This document shows positions 46,415 to 57,862 of a DNA stretch of 64,000 bases, piece after piece (the first letter of the stretch is position 1; each line of letters starts with the position of its first letter). Below the pieces are notes generated by a model that was not told the DNA's origin, ran no database searches, and saw only the letters and a list, made by a program, of their open reading frames with translations. A program made the translations under genes and the position numbers. Location of the stretch: contig CM074184.1 in the NCBI GenBank assembly GCA_037179385.1, forward strand, positions 16,386,001 to 16,450,000. The letters run 5' to 3'. The stretch is from Holothuria scabra (Eukaryota; Echinodermata; Holothuroidea; Aspidochirotida; Holothuriidae).

Positions 46415-47413
46415 ATTGAAGATGTTTTTATGACCTTGAATACTCTCTGTTTGCTTGCATGGCATGTTGCACAGGGAGTTGGGCTTCTTTAATTGCATCA
46501 CCCCTTATTAAGGGTAAGGGTGCTGTCACACCTTCATACAGTTAGTAACAATCAGAAAAACAAAGAAATACAAACATTGTAATTTGACTAGTACAACAGT
46601 GACGTAACAAATTGCACATTGTACCAATTTAATTTGAGTGAATAAATTTAACAGTTCATATCTCAGCCCAAGAATTATATCCCATGAAGATAGGATTGTA
46701 CTATTAGAATTAATTTTTTATGCTGTTTTTTATTTATTTTTAAATTTTTTCACTTGAGATACTACTTTATGTTTCAATACGTCAAAAATTGTGTCTGCAT
46801 TGCCACAAATGCATTCATTGCAGACGATTTAATGGTTAGCAAGGGAGCTGCCGTTACTTTTCAGTTGTTTTAATGTAGATATGCAGAATTTCTTTCCTTA
46901 AAAGTTCTATGCAACAAAAAAGTGTGTGGAACTTGGTAGGTGCAGCATTAGTGCAGCAAAAACTCACAAAATTCATGAACCAAGTGAATATACTTATCCA
47001 GTATTTATCAGTGTAATATTTTGGGGACTATATGATTACACAATATGCACACTTGTCTTTCTTGTAACAGCTTGGAGGAGTTTCCTTTGTTTGTGAAACC
47101 TTTCATAATCATTGTCTTAAAATTTGCAAGTCATCAACTAAACATTCAAATTTGTGATGAGAGCTGGTATTATGTTAACCAATAATTCCTTTTGTTAGAT
47201 TAAATCTATGCTAGAATTTTGGCAATTTGTAAGTGTCATCAACAGTAGTTGTATAAACTTTCGTATACATGTATTACAGTAGTCCTTAAATTGTGGCAGT
47301 GTCATTCTGATTTGTTCATTTCATCTTCTTTGTCAGTCTTGGTGTTTGATTGTTGTCTGGAATAGAGACTGTGTGTTATATGTTTACCTGATTGCTTAAT
47401 AGTGTCTGCCAGG

Positions 47414-47606
47414 TTAGTTAATTAGATGGAGTTTTACGACCCAGTTCCCAACCAGTTGGTTCAAGTGGATCGAGCTGGCCCTGCAGCCTTTTTCCCAGTT
47501 GTGGCTCTCTAACAAGCACAATGGCAGAAGGTTCTGTTTTTAAAGTCTTGGGTATGACCTGGCCACTTCCTGACCGCAAGTCTGATGCTCTTACCATTTG
47601 ACCAGT
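47414..47606 (-). repeat. tRNA-derived SINE, copy C, with target duplication
   Basis: An 11-bp direct repeat TGTCTGCCAGG lies on both sides (47403-47413 and 47607-47617). Read on the minus strand, the head is CTGGTCAAATGGTAAGAGC (A box), with a weak B box (GGTCATACCC). The body AGAACCTTCTGCCATTGTGC and the tail AACCAACTGGTTGGGAACTG then CCATCTAATTAACTAACC follow. This is the best-preserved head and tail of the three copies, although the middle is shorter. Confidence 0.88.
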
Positions 47607-47925
47607 TGTCTGCCAGGAGTAAAGTAACTCTTTTGAAGCAGTTTTTCTCTTTCGGCTAGCCTGTATCTTCTACCTAATTTGAACCCACTAGCCATGCATA
47701 CATTATCTAGACTGTCCCCATGCTAAATAAGTATTTAACACTTTAAAAGTCATGTCTTTCAAAGAAGTCAATTATACTATGTGACAGAGGACTAATTAAT
47801 TCCAGGATGTTATGTAACAGTGCCACCTTCTCCTGCTTTCTGCTAATATACATATGGTTTGTAAAGGTGCTGGAAATCTTGAGAAGTCAGGGAAAGCCGA
47901 AATTTAAATTTTTTAAAATGAAAGC

Positions 47926-48060
47926 AGCGCCCTCAGCTGGTAGGGTTGGTACGGTGTTATTAGTTTGCCAGACGGTTAGTATGGGTATAAATGGTATACA
48001 ATAGGTGATAGGGGGTAGGTATCGTCCTGCATAGACTGCCTAACCAGGGAGTTTTGAGGA
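47926..48060 (+). repeat. Solo decayed DIRS-like right terminus
   Basis: Aligns along its whole length with 30277-30417 of the DIRS element: AGCGCCCTCA, then TACGGTGTTATTAG, TTTGCCAGACGGTTA, GGGGGTAGGTATCG, CATAGACTGCC and AACCAGGGAGTTTTGAGGA. No DIRS genes flank it. The sequence on both sides has AAGTCAGGGAA-like words, so it seems to have landed in another repeat. Confidence 0.85.
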
Positions 48061-50655
48061 ATTTAAATTATTTTCAGGCCTTAAAAGTCAGGAAAAATGA
48101 GAAATTTTAAAAAGATCGAGCAAAATCAGGGAATTTTTAACACCAGCGTAAGAAGAAGATACTGTTTTGATTTTTAAGTGTTCAAATTCTTAATTATAAG
48201 GAGAAAAGATAGCAATATGGGATCTTATCTTTTTTAAAGGTCCTGAAAATATTAATTGAAGTCCTTGAAAGTCACTGAATTTTTCATTTTGAATGTGTGC
48301 CAACCCTATTATGGAAAGCAACAACTTTGTACAAGAATGTAAATGTAAAAGACACTGTCTGCATAAAGAACTGGGTAGGAAAATTGTTACATATAACTCC
48401 AGGAACAAAAGTGTAAATGTTTCAGATTCATGTGAATCAAGTGTACTGTTACATAGAAGAGAAGAGAGGAAAAAGGAGTAAACAAAGTAGAAATGGTAAC
48501 AAGCTCTTTCGATGTCAAAACTTTCTATTAAGCCCTATTTTTCATTTGAGTACATCCTGGCTGTAGACCAAGGTCTTTTTTATCCACTTTACCCATTTAA
48601 GTTGTCTTCTCATTCCTCTGCATCAAATTTATTTTCTTTAGAATCATTTTTATCATTGCTGTTTCAGACCAATTGGGAATTTAATTGTTCTGAATTTTCC
48701 CCACTTGTCATGTCTCAGATCTTTTGTGTATGTACTCTTCTCTGTTTTATCGTCTCGTGAGGGGCCCTTGTTGGGTCTCTTCAAATGCTCCGTAAATTAC
48801 ATCATGCCTCCTCGACAAGTGCCTTGTGCAGGCTTACTGAACTAAAGGAGATAAGTGATCAGTCTACTCTCTAGCTGAAATCAAAACTCCAGGATGTTTA
48901 AACTAGAACTGAAATGATTTTGTTGCTAGCGGTATCTGTAGAGGTAGTCTTACACTGCTTCTATTGCTATGAAGTGTTGCATCATTCTTTGTGAAGGGGT
49001 ATATGGTACTAGGAGAGGTTGAATATTTTATAATGTGTGTGATTCATACATCTTCATTTTGAGGAGATCCTTAAATCATTTCCACCCAGCTTCTAAGAAG
49101 TACATTTAAAATGAACTGCAGTTTCTTTCTAGGTCAGATTTCATAGATTTTAAGCTCTCAATATGTGGCTGTCAACTTCACATAATGGTGGGCATGCGTA
49201 CTTTAAAGATTGAAGCAGAAATGATTCAGCAATGTTCACATGATGGTGTATATGCGTAGAAATATTGCAGGAGGAATGATTCATCTAGGACAGTGATTCT
49301 GTCATATCATTTATGCAATACATACTGTAGCGCATTCTGAATTGACAAAACTGGGATAAATTTTAAGTGAGAGTGTCCCCCTACCCTTTGGATCTTTTGT
49401 TTTCAAATTAAAAGATGCCTGTTTGACAATGTTGCAGTGTTTGACCCAAATTGACCTTGCAAATGAAGGTAGAAGTACATCTTAAAATGACTGATTCTTA
49501 CAAAATTCAAGTGAGGTAGTTATTTCAAAGTAGCACCTATATGCATGAAATTACTCTTCAACTTTTTTGTGAGACATTCCTTTAATACATGCAAATTATT
49601 TTGCACAGATATAGGACAACTAAATAATTGCTTCAGTGTGATATATGAGCATTGCACTCCCAGAAAGAAGTGCATTGTTGAAGAGGGTAAAGAGGTAGAA
49701 GGGATGGGGGAGCAGCCTAATAGGGGTGGGAGGGGGAAGCCTTATAGCAAAATTGAATGGTGCCATCCATGTAGGGTTAAGAAGGTAGTGACAGGGAGGG
49801 TAGGAAGAGATAGAGAAAAACGAAATCACTTTTGGCATCATTTCGTAAAAGGGATATTAAGGACAAAATTTGTATGAAATTCTATATTTTTTGGTGATAA
49901 ATAAAATTCATTTTAGCCTTCAAAGGACCTTGGAATCCAAGTTCAGCCTGTTGGTGCAGCATGCATGGATTTATGTCTTACAGTATGCATGTAGTTCTAA
50001 ACCAGTCCAGTGCTATTACTGTTCTTGCATACAGCCATCGTCTTAATGAAAACTCTTGCAGCCAACCTTTGTGTTAAATTCAGAGGAAAGGTGACAATCT
50101 TAGTTTACTGTAATCCTTTTCAGGAGATTAAAAATTCATAGCTCTTTAAATATATGTTGTGATTGTAGCTATGGTAACCCATTGCCAAAGTTATTATTTG
50201 CCACCTGGCTTAATTCGTCTTTGCAAGTGATTTCTGCAACCAGACAAGGGAGGAATATAACAACCAATATAACAAACTAAATGCCTTTTCGTAATATAAA
50301 ATTGTGGTTTTTAAACATATGACATTTGATGTCATTGTCACATAAAATTATTGCTGATAAATTTAAAATAATAGGAATAAAACCACTAACAAAATTGAAA
50401 ATAGGATGTGTGGGTTTCCAACACTTTTCCTTTCTGTCACAACAGAAGGTGAAGCGAAAATGCAGCTTGCAACAGTATGCATCGCTGCTTCTACCCCTCA
50501 TGTCTACATGGTACATAGAGAATTCACGAGCGAGTGGGATCTTAGAATAGGAAAAAAAATACTTCATATGATCTTGAAATAATCTTTAAATAGTTTTGTT
50601 TATACCAGAGAGAGATGTGTCCTGATTTTATTCACTCGAAATACTTTGCCATATA

Positions 50656-51028
50656 CCTGGTGGAACATTGAATTTTTCATGAAATTTTCAAAAACTGTAT
50701 CAACCTCACTTCAAAGTTTCCTTCACATATTAGCAATAGAGTCAAACTTTAATTGACAATTTCCACATCTTACATACACATAATTGTTTCATAAATTAGA
50801 AATTAACAATTCAATTCAGTTTTCAAATATTTGTGACCAGATGACACTTAAATTATATGCACGCAACTGTTTCAAGCCAAGGTACAAAAAATTAAATGAT
50901 TTACCTTTTGGGAAACTAATGGTTGTGAAAGTTGAGTTACTGCTAATTACTAGCACTTTCATTTGTTGCCAGTATAATCTCAACATTCTTGATACAGTAT
51001 CAATATCAATTCAGTTATGACCCTTTAA
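50656..51028 (+). mobile_element. MITE family 2, copy c (divergent)
   Basis: Same order and orientation as 22221-22585: CATTGAATTTTTCATGAAAT, TCAACCTCACTTCAAAG, AATTCAGTTTTCAAATATTT, GTGACCAGATGACAC, then TCAATATCAATTCAGTTATG near the right end. Terminal sequence is worn. Confidence 0.75.
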
Positions 51029-54000
51029 TTGCTACAGGCTAGGATGTTTAATTTATTAATCAAAACCTGTCCAGTATCTCAGTCTTTAGCCTTTGATTTG
51101 GCATTTTGTCCTTATTGCCCCAATTCACCTTTCAGACCCATGGAGTACTCAAAGTATGGACATGGGACAGGACCCACACTTGTATTATTTGTGTGTACCA
51201 GCATCTTGCTGTGTGTAGGGTCCTCGGTATGTTAAAACAAATGGAATGAAGTTTTGACTTGATCAAGTGGTTTAGCATACACTTAATTGTATGCAAGCTT
51301 TGAAGCAAGAATCTTGTAAAAGTTTTGACAAAAATGCATGGCTCTGTATAAGTCAATCAGTGTACAGTATGTAGGATTCATAAAATTAAATTTCTTTTAA
51401 TCATGTCATAGGTTTGAAACATTAGAGATTTCTCATAAATAAAACATGCTCACCATAGTGTGGTTGCCACTTTGGGAGGCCTAATTTGCTGGAATTACAG
51501 TGGTGCTTTAAGCAGTCATGTGATGCTATGTCAATATAAATAAGGAGGATATGCTTGGGTCACGTATTGTCTTTGGTGTCATTCAAGTAATTTCACAATG
51601 ACAAACTGTAGCACAGCTTGCTAGGTGAAACAGACATTTTTTTTTTTTTTTTTTTGGGGGGGGGGGGAGGTTACAGGGGAAACAATGCCCTTTGGAGGTT
51701 AGCATCTGTGAAAGTTTGAACATAATTGCTGCACCCTCCCCCAGACTCCCTCCCATTCAAACTGGTCACACTGTAGGAACTCCCATGTTTTCTCATCCTT
51801 TTTTTCTAGGTTTGTTTCCAGTTTAATAGATTTTGTATCCAGTCTTCCTCTTTAGAAGCACAGAGGCAGTACATTCATTGTACATTTTTTTTTTCTTTGA
51901 AATTTTTTGTGTCCCTCTGTCTATAGAGTAACTCTAACTAGACAGTGTCAAACAGAAAAGATGTGAATGTGAACTGAGGTCAAGTTTAACCTTATTGATC
52001 CATTTAACAAGGTCAAATTTTATGCCCTAGTACTCAAATTTTCAATAATGCAGTGATAAACAGCTGTAATTCTCTCCTAACTGATGTATTTGAACAGCAA
52101 GTTACATTGCTGGGCACTGGCTATGACATAAAAGTAATAAGTAGAAAAACTTTCCCCCAAAATATTGTATGGCTAGTTTTGTTCTTAAAGTCACTTTAAA
52201 GGTAGAATTTGGTCTTTTTGTAACAGGAGATGAAATTAGGGTCATATGTTCAAGAAGTTGCAATATCTATTGTTAGGGACATTCTGATTATACTGTACCT
52301 TAATCACTAACTTTATGCAACACAAGGGGTCGGCCACCCAGTTGATAGTTGGGCATTGTCAATAAAAAGACACAAATAAAGATGAATGAAACTTGGCAGT
52401 AACAGTTTGTATGTGTGTGTTTTGCTCATTTCATTGTGGATTTTGGTTTAGTTTGAACTGAACAATTACTAAAAATTGGCGGTTGTGAAAATATATGATG
52501 TCATCTTTGCTAATAATTTTCATTTTTGAAAAAATATTAAAAGTTCACTACATTTTACCTGATTAGGGTTACCTTTCAAATTTGTTAACCTTCTCAAACA
52601 GTTGAAAGCAATTAAAAGGTGGGAATTAAATCAGCAAACTTGATCCTATTGTTTTTTCACCACTGTTAATGCTGAAATGTTTTCAGTTTAGCAGGAAAAA
52701 TTGAAGCCTGTCATATAATTGTGCTCTACCATCAACATGAAGATGAAAAAGTTGACCTGTGAATTAACTAAAAGCCTTGTGAAAGTTTTGTAGATGTAAT
52801 AATATGCTATAGTGGAATACAGTAGTAGGAAATGCAGGCATGGAACCTAGTTGAAGACATCGGAATTCTTGAGCCAATTATACATAACCCTCAGTTGCTA
52901 TAAAATATTGCAAAGAACAATGTTTTATCTGGACCTGTCATTTATTCAGTCATAGTTCAGTTCTGCTGGTTTCCAATGAATGCCCACCTAAGAGATAAAA
53001 TGTAAACTTTGGAAGTTTGCTCTAAATTGAATGCAAATATGCAGATTTTAATTTGATATCAAGATGGTCACAATTTACGGTTAGAAGTTAGTATAACTTT
53101 ATGGTTTTCAACTGTTAATCTTGGGTAGCTACCAAATTAGTATTGTGAATGTAGGAATTACAAAAATCTCAAGACTCCATGATTGAAGCAAGCGTTTGAA
53201 GTTCAAAGTCTAAGGATGGAGTTTATTTTGAGGTCGGTTTTATTTGGTTGGCTTATTTCTTGATTGAAAAGGACTAAATCTTTTTGAACAGGTCACCTAA
53301 TTATGACCCTGTAATTAAAGCAATTATGAAAAAAAGGAAAAGCTCATAAAGGTAGAGGGATTCTTTCATCATGAGTGGCGAGGTTATATCTAGGTTCGAA
53401 CGGTCAGGATGATGAAACCATAATGAAGAGATGTGATGCAGTTACTTGACAAACTAACAGAAATGTGCTATGTAGTATTAACATAGTATGTAGATTAACT
53501 TCAAAAGTGGTTTCAAATAGCTCAAGTTTAGTCCATATGATTTGCAAATACAGTTAGAGTTCTCCCCTCAGCTGTCAAGGCTTGCAACAGGTGGGGAATA
53601 CCATGGGTATATTCTGCAAACCCCAAACCATGAGGAAGGGGGAGGAAGAGGCTTGATGTCAAAGTGTGGAAGGGTTGACAAGGTGGAACTGAACAAATAT
53701 AACATCTGAGCTGCAGAGGCAGGTTTAGGGTTTCAGGGGATAAGGGGAGTAGTATTGTGATGTTAATTAGAGAACTGATAATACTCTGAATTACTTATAT
53801 CTTTTAATTTGAATTTTTAGCTTACTATAGTAATGTATTTACAAAGCAATTTAGAAAGATAGCTCGGATGCATTTTAATTAGGCTGAAAGGGGAATCTAA
53901 TTTTCCTGTATTTTCTACCCCCTTTTTACATCTGTGAAAGTGAATTACTCTGGGCCCAGGTCCAGGTTTTTGGCACATATATAAGTGCATGGGTTTTATG

Positions 54001-54816
54001 AAATGTTTTGCTGAGATAGAGGTGTTGATAGACTTGAAAGCTAGATGCTGTATGTGTAGCTTTTTTGTAAACTTTAAGGTAATCTTGTGAAGGTTTTCTA
54101 TAACTAGATGCAAGTACTTCTTTAGGGGGAACACAGCTTCCTTGAAGTTTGCTTCCAATATGTTCACCAATGTTTAAGTGTACAAAAACGGTTGTATTAG
54201 GGTTTAGTAGCTAGATTTCACTTTGACGTCACACCTTTCTAGGTAAATTAGATCACTCTGTTCACTTCAAAGAAAGAGATAGGTTTGACTGAGAATGTAC
54301 TCACATAGCTGTGAATGCACCAATACAGTTTTGCTAGAAGCATGAGATCTGGCTGTCTAGTCTTGCAGCTCAAGTGTACATAATTAGCTGTAACTGATTG
54401 TGCGACGTTTCCGAACATCCTCGATGACAGTGGCAGAGGATGTTGCTTGCCTTTTCTCTATTCACCTCAAATTGGCAAGATATTTTTAGAAGATGTGCTA
54501 AGACGACAGATGAGAGACAGAGAGATATTGGGTGGAAAGTTGTTGAAATGTATTTCCAATGTTGGCTCTGGTTGGTCGGGTTTTTTTTTATTGCGTTACC
54601 TGATTGTGTGTTTGGTGTGAAGATAAAAGAAACAGTGTTGGCTTACAGTCAAAGTCAACTTGACTTCACAGTACGACATGTTTTCTTGGTATTTTTCATG
54701 AGACTGTAAATGTTAATGTGTAAACAAAGAAACTGAAATTATTTACATTTGTAGACCAGGATTTAAAGCCTAGGTATTGCAGGATTGCTATTGAAGAAGA
54801 CACAACTTCAGTTTGT

Positions 54817-54880
54817 AGATACATTCATATATTGGTACAAGTAGTCATAGATACATTCATGGATTGGTATGAATAGTCAG
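54817..54880. repeat. Two-copy 32-bp direct repeat
   Basis: Two adjacent units of AGATACATTCATATATTGGT-type sequence followed by a GTAGTCAT-like end, with a few differences. This is a local duplication. Confidence 0.8.
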
Positions 54881-55138
54881 AAGAATTGACAGCATGGTTA
54901 AATTTTTTATTACCTCGGCTTGTTCATTTATAAGAAAGGCTAGTACCCTTAGCATTAGCATGTGTAGAGATTGTGGTTGCAGTATGTTTTATAGGTGTGT
55001 AAGTGTAGGATGGGGGGAAGGGGCATTTTTAACAACCCAAAATTCTGTTAAAGTATTGGATTTTTCATTTGAAGGATCAGAGGTTCAGAGAACATGATAA
55101 GAAAGTTGCATGTGCCCCAAAATTGGATACTATATGCC

Positions 55139-55304
55139 AGTGTCCTAGCCCCGGGGGGGGGGGGGTTAGAACCCCCCATGACCCAAACTTGCAACATAAA
55201 AGACACCTAAAATATCTCTATCCTTTGACTTTTCCCTTATGTCGTTCCCCCCCCAACCCCACCCCCCACCCCCATGACACAATCCTGGCTACATGCCTGC
55301 TATA
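55139..55304. repeat. Dispersed repeat with G and C homopolymers, copy 2
   Basis: Second copy of the repeat at 21557-21733, with the same word order (G run, TTAGAACCCCCCATGACCC, GACACCTAAAATA, C runs, CATGACACAATCCTGGCTAC). Confidence 0.75.
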
Positions 55305-56719
55305 TGCCTATCACATTTCAGTTGACTTTGTTACAAGCAGCATCTCCTTAAAATGGTTGTGAAGGTTCTCATGGCATGAGATGTATGCTTAATGTAGTAG
55401 ATAGATTCTGCAGGACCAACATTATACACAGAGGTCCCTGTTTGCTGGAAAATTTTTTACAAACACTGTAAACACTTACATGGAGCACACTAATTTGCAA
55501 CTCAGTAGCCTACTTTGGTTTACACTGCCTATGGATAGGAATTGTTAGGGTGCCTACTGGCCATTGCAAACAAGTGTCATTTTGGGTTCTACACTGGCAG
55601 AATATGTCACACTGGCACAATGACCATATAGAGCCTGGGTGCCCTACGTTTTCCTCAGAGGGCATAGGAGCTATGCAAGTGGTGTAGCTATATGTATTCA
55701 AAATTCTTTGGAAGATGGTCACAGACAGAATTCCCCCTTTTATATTTGAAGCTTGTGTTGTCCATTTATGGCATGGATTTGTGCTTTCTGAGGTGAAATT
55801 GCATGAAGCTTTTCATTGTGGTACATGTGAAGTGAATAGGAATAATACCTCTCTGTGTGAAATGCAAAGTTTGTCATATCACTTTTATATTCAATTATAT
55901 TCTGACAATATTGGATAGGTAAGGAGAAAATTGGCTGTAAATTTTAAAGAAAAACAAATTAAAGACTGTCCATTAATGTGGGGATATGATGTCATATGTG
56001 CTTGCTTCAAGTTCACTTTTAGTTGAAAATGTGACAACTTTACCTGCTCATAGCTTGAGAACCACGCATTGGATTTCAATGCAGATTTCACTGAAATGCT
56101 TGGACTGAGTACCTCTCCAACATATCAAAACTTGAACCCTTCTTTAAAGAAAGAAGGTAAGGAAAAATAGAACTGTCTGGCATGAGAAGACTTGGCCTTC
56201 AATTTAGGCAAACATTATTATGATTAGAAGTGATTAATATCAGGAAAGGTTGATATTGTATTGATGCAGATTTACAGCACATGATTGCTGAAATATAAAA
56301 CATTTGATTAGGAGTATATAATTAACATTGCAGAAGAAATGTAGGTACCGATCATATGAATGGAATATTTTGGCAGTACCATTAATGTAAATTGGGTACA
56401 GGGAGACATATGTAATGATGTCTCCACTCTAAACTACTGTACTGTCAATGTCAATTATTGACATTTTTCTAACCACCAAGCAAAGGGAGTGGGGAGTAAC
56501 CCAACTTAATTAAATAAAAATATGTCAAGTCTTACATATCGTCTGTATAATTTGTCTCAAAAACTTGAATTTCTCATCAAGAAATTATACCTTGCATATA
56601 TTGAAGGTAACCTGGGATAAGTCTGCATATTTAACAAATGTGCAACATAATATTGTCACATAATTATAGGCAGCAAGTAGCTCCTGAAGTAAGATGACAG
56701 GTTGCAATTTAGATTGAGG

Positions 56720-57006
56720 AGATTTCATCTTCCTTATAATTTAGTGATCATTCCAGTTCTCCTAACCTATTTACTTTTAGCCCTAGTTCCTATCTTAGCT
56801 CCTTACCCAGACACAATCCTACTTGCTTCAGGGCATATCTTGAGCATGCAAGGCCATAATGTGTAATCAAAATACTCTCAGTACATGCTTATTTAATATG
56901 AGCCACTCTGCTTTTTTCATGCCAGTGAAAGAGCTGTGCCATTTAAGAATTTCTGTGGACTACCAGTAAAATTGAAGTTTGGGGTGATGAATGACTGCCT
57001 TTAAAG
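56720..57006 (+). mobile_element. MITE family 3, copy b (divergent)
   Basis: Shares with 43632-43937 the words AGTTCTCCTAACC, CCCAGACACAATCCTA, TTGCTTCAGGG, AATCAAAATACTCTCA and the right end AGTTTGGGGTGATGA then GCCTTTAA. The left end is worn, so its start is approximate. Confidence 0.75.
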
Positions 57007-57819
57007 CTCATCTGAAATTATTTCAGTTCTGGCATACTATTTACAGCATTGAAGCTTCTGTATAGCCTCAAGACACTGCCAGGCAATGACCTGGTACTGC
57101 AAGATATACTGTCAATCAATACTTTACCTGTCCTTGAGCTTTAACCAAACAGACAGGTACACAAGACCTTTTAATTATTTCTACCGAAGGCACAGCTGCT
57201 AATGCTGTGGTGCTTTGTTGGCAGGTATAGCCACTTCTGTGGTGTGTGCTATAGTTTACACTGTTACCACACATGGTGCAAAGGAATTTCACACTGACTT
57301 GGGAATTAAACACAGCATTGCATTCTGTAGAGGCATGGTTCAACGGAAATTATTCCTAGCCTGATTTGTATCAAATGTTTTTGAAAAAGACCAGTCAATC
57401 ATGTGTTAATTTAAGAATGGAGTCCAATAAAAAGAGGCATTATTCATAGGTTATTGGTCTGATTTTACATAAAGGCTTTGTGATAGAGGTTCATCTCACT
57501 CTTCTGACCTTCATGAGGTGGACTAGGACTTTGAAGTTGACAAACCATGATTAACCTTAAATAGTTCCCTGTAATTCTCTGCTTTCTCGCATTAGCAAGC
57601 AGGAAGAGTTTTTTGCTTCAATAAGCAGAACAATTGATTTCCTTATCTTTGCTCATGCTTGGGTGACTTCCAACTGCATTTATTAATTGATACCAATCCA
57701 AGGTCCCTGTTCAAAACCCCCATTTGCCGGGTTTGTGGTCAACGGAATTCTAAAGCATCTTTCAAGTAATGTTTCCATCTATTTGTAACTTGTAAAACAT
57801 TTCAGTCAAGGTTCTTTCT

Positions 57820-57862
57820 GCCTACAGAGTTTTGAACTCAGCCTACAGACTTTTGAACTCTG
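57820..57862. repeat. Two-copy 21-22 bp direct repeat
   Basis: GCCTACAGAGTTTTGAACTC and GCCTACAGACTTTTGAACTC follow each other with one change. This is a small duplication. Confidence 0.85.

Noticed and set aside
49545..49877. Plus-strand 110-codon open frame with a Gly/Arg/Lys-rich middle
   Set aside because: It crosses a purine-rich low-complexity tract (about 49680-49830) that lacks stop codons by composition.
53817..54170. Minus-strand 117-codon open frame
   Set aside because: The composition is that of AT-rich random translation, with no domain and no splice-site pattern.
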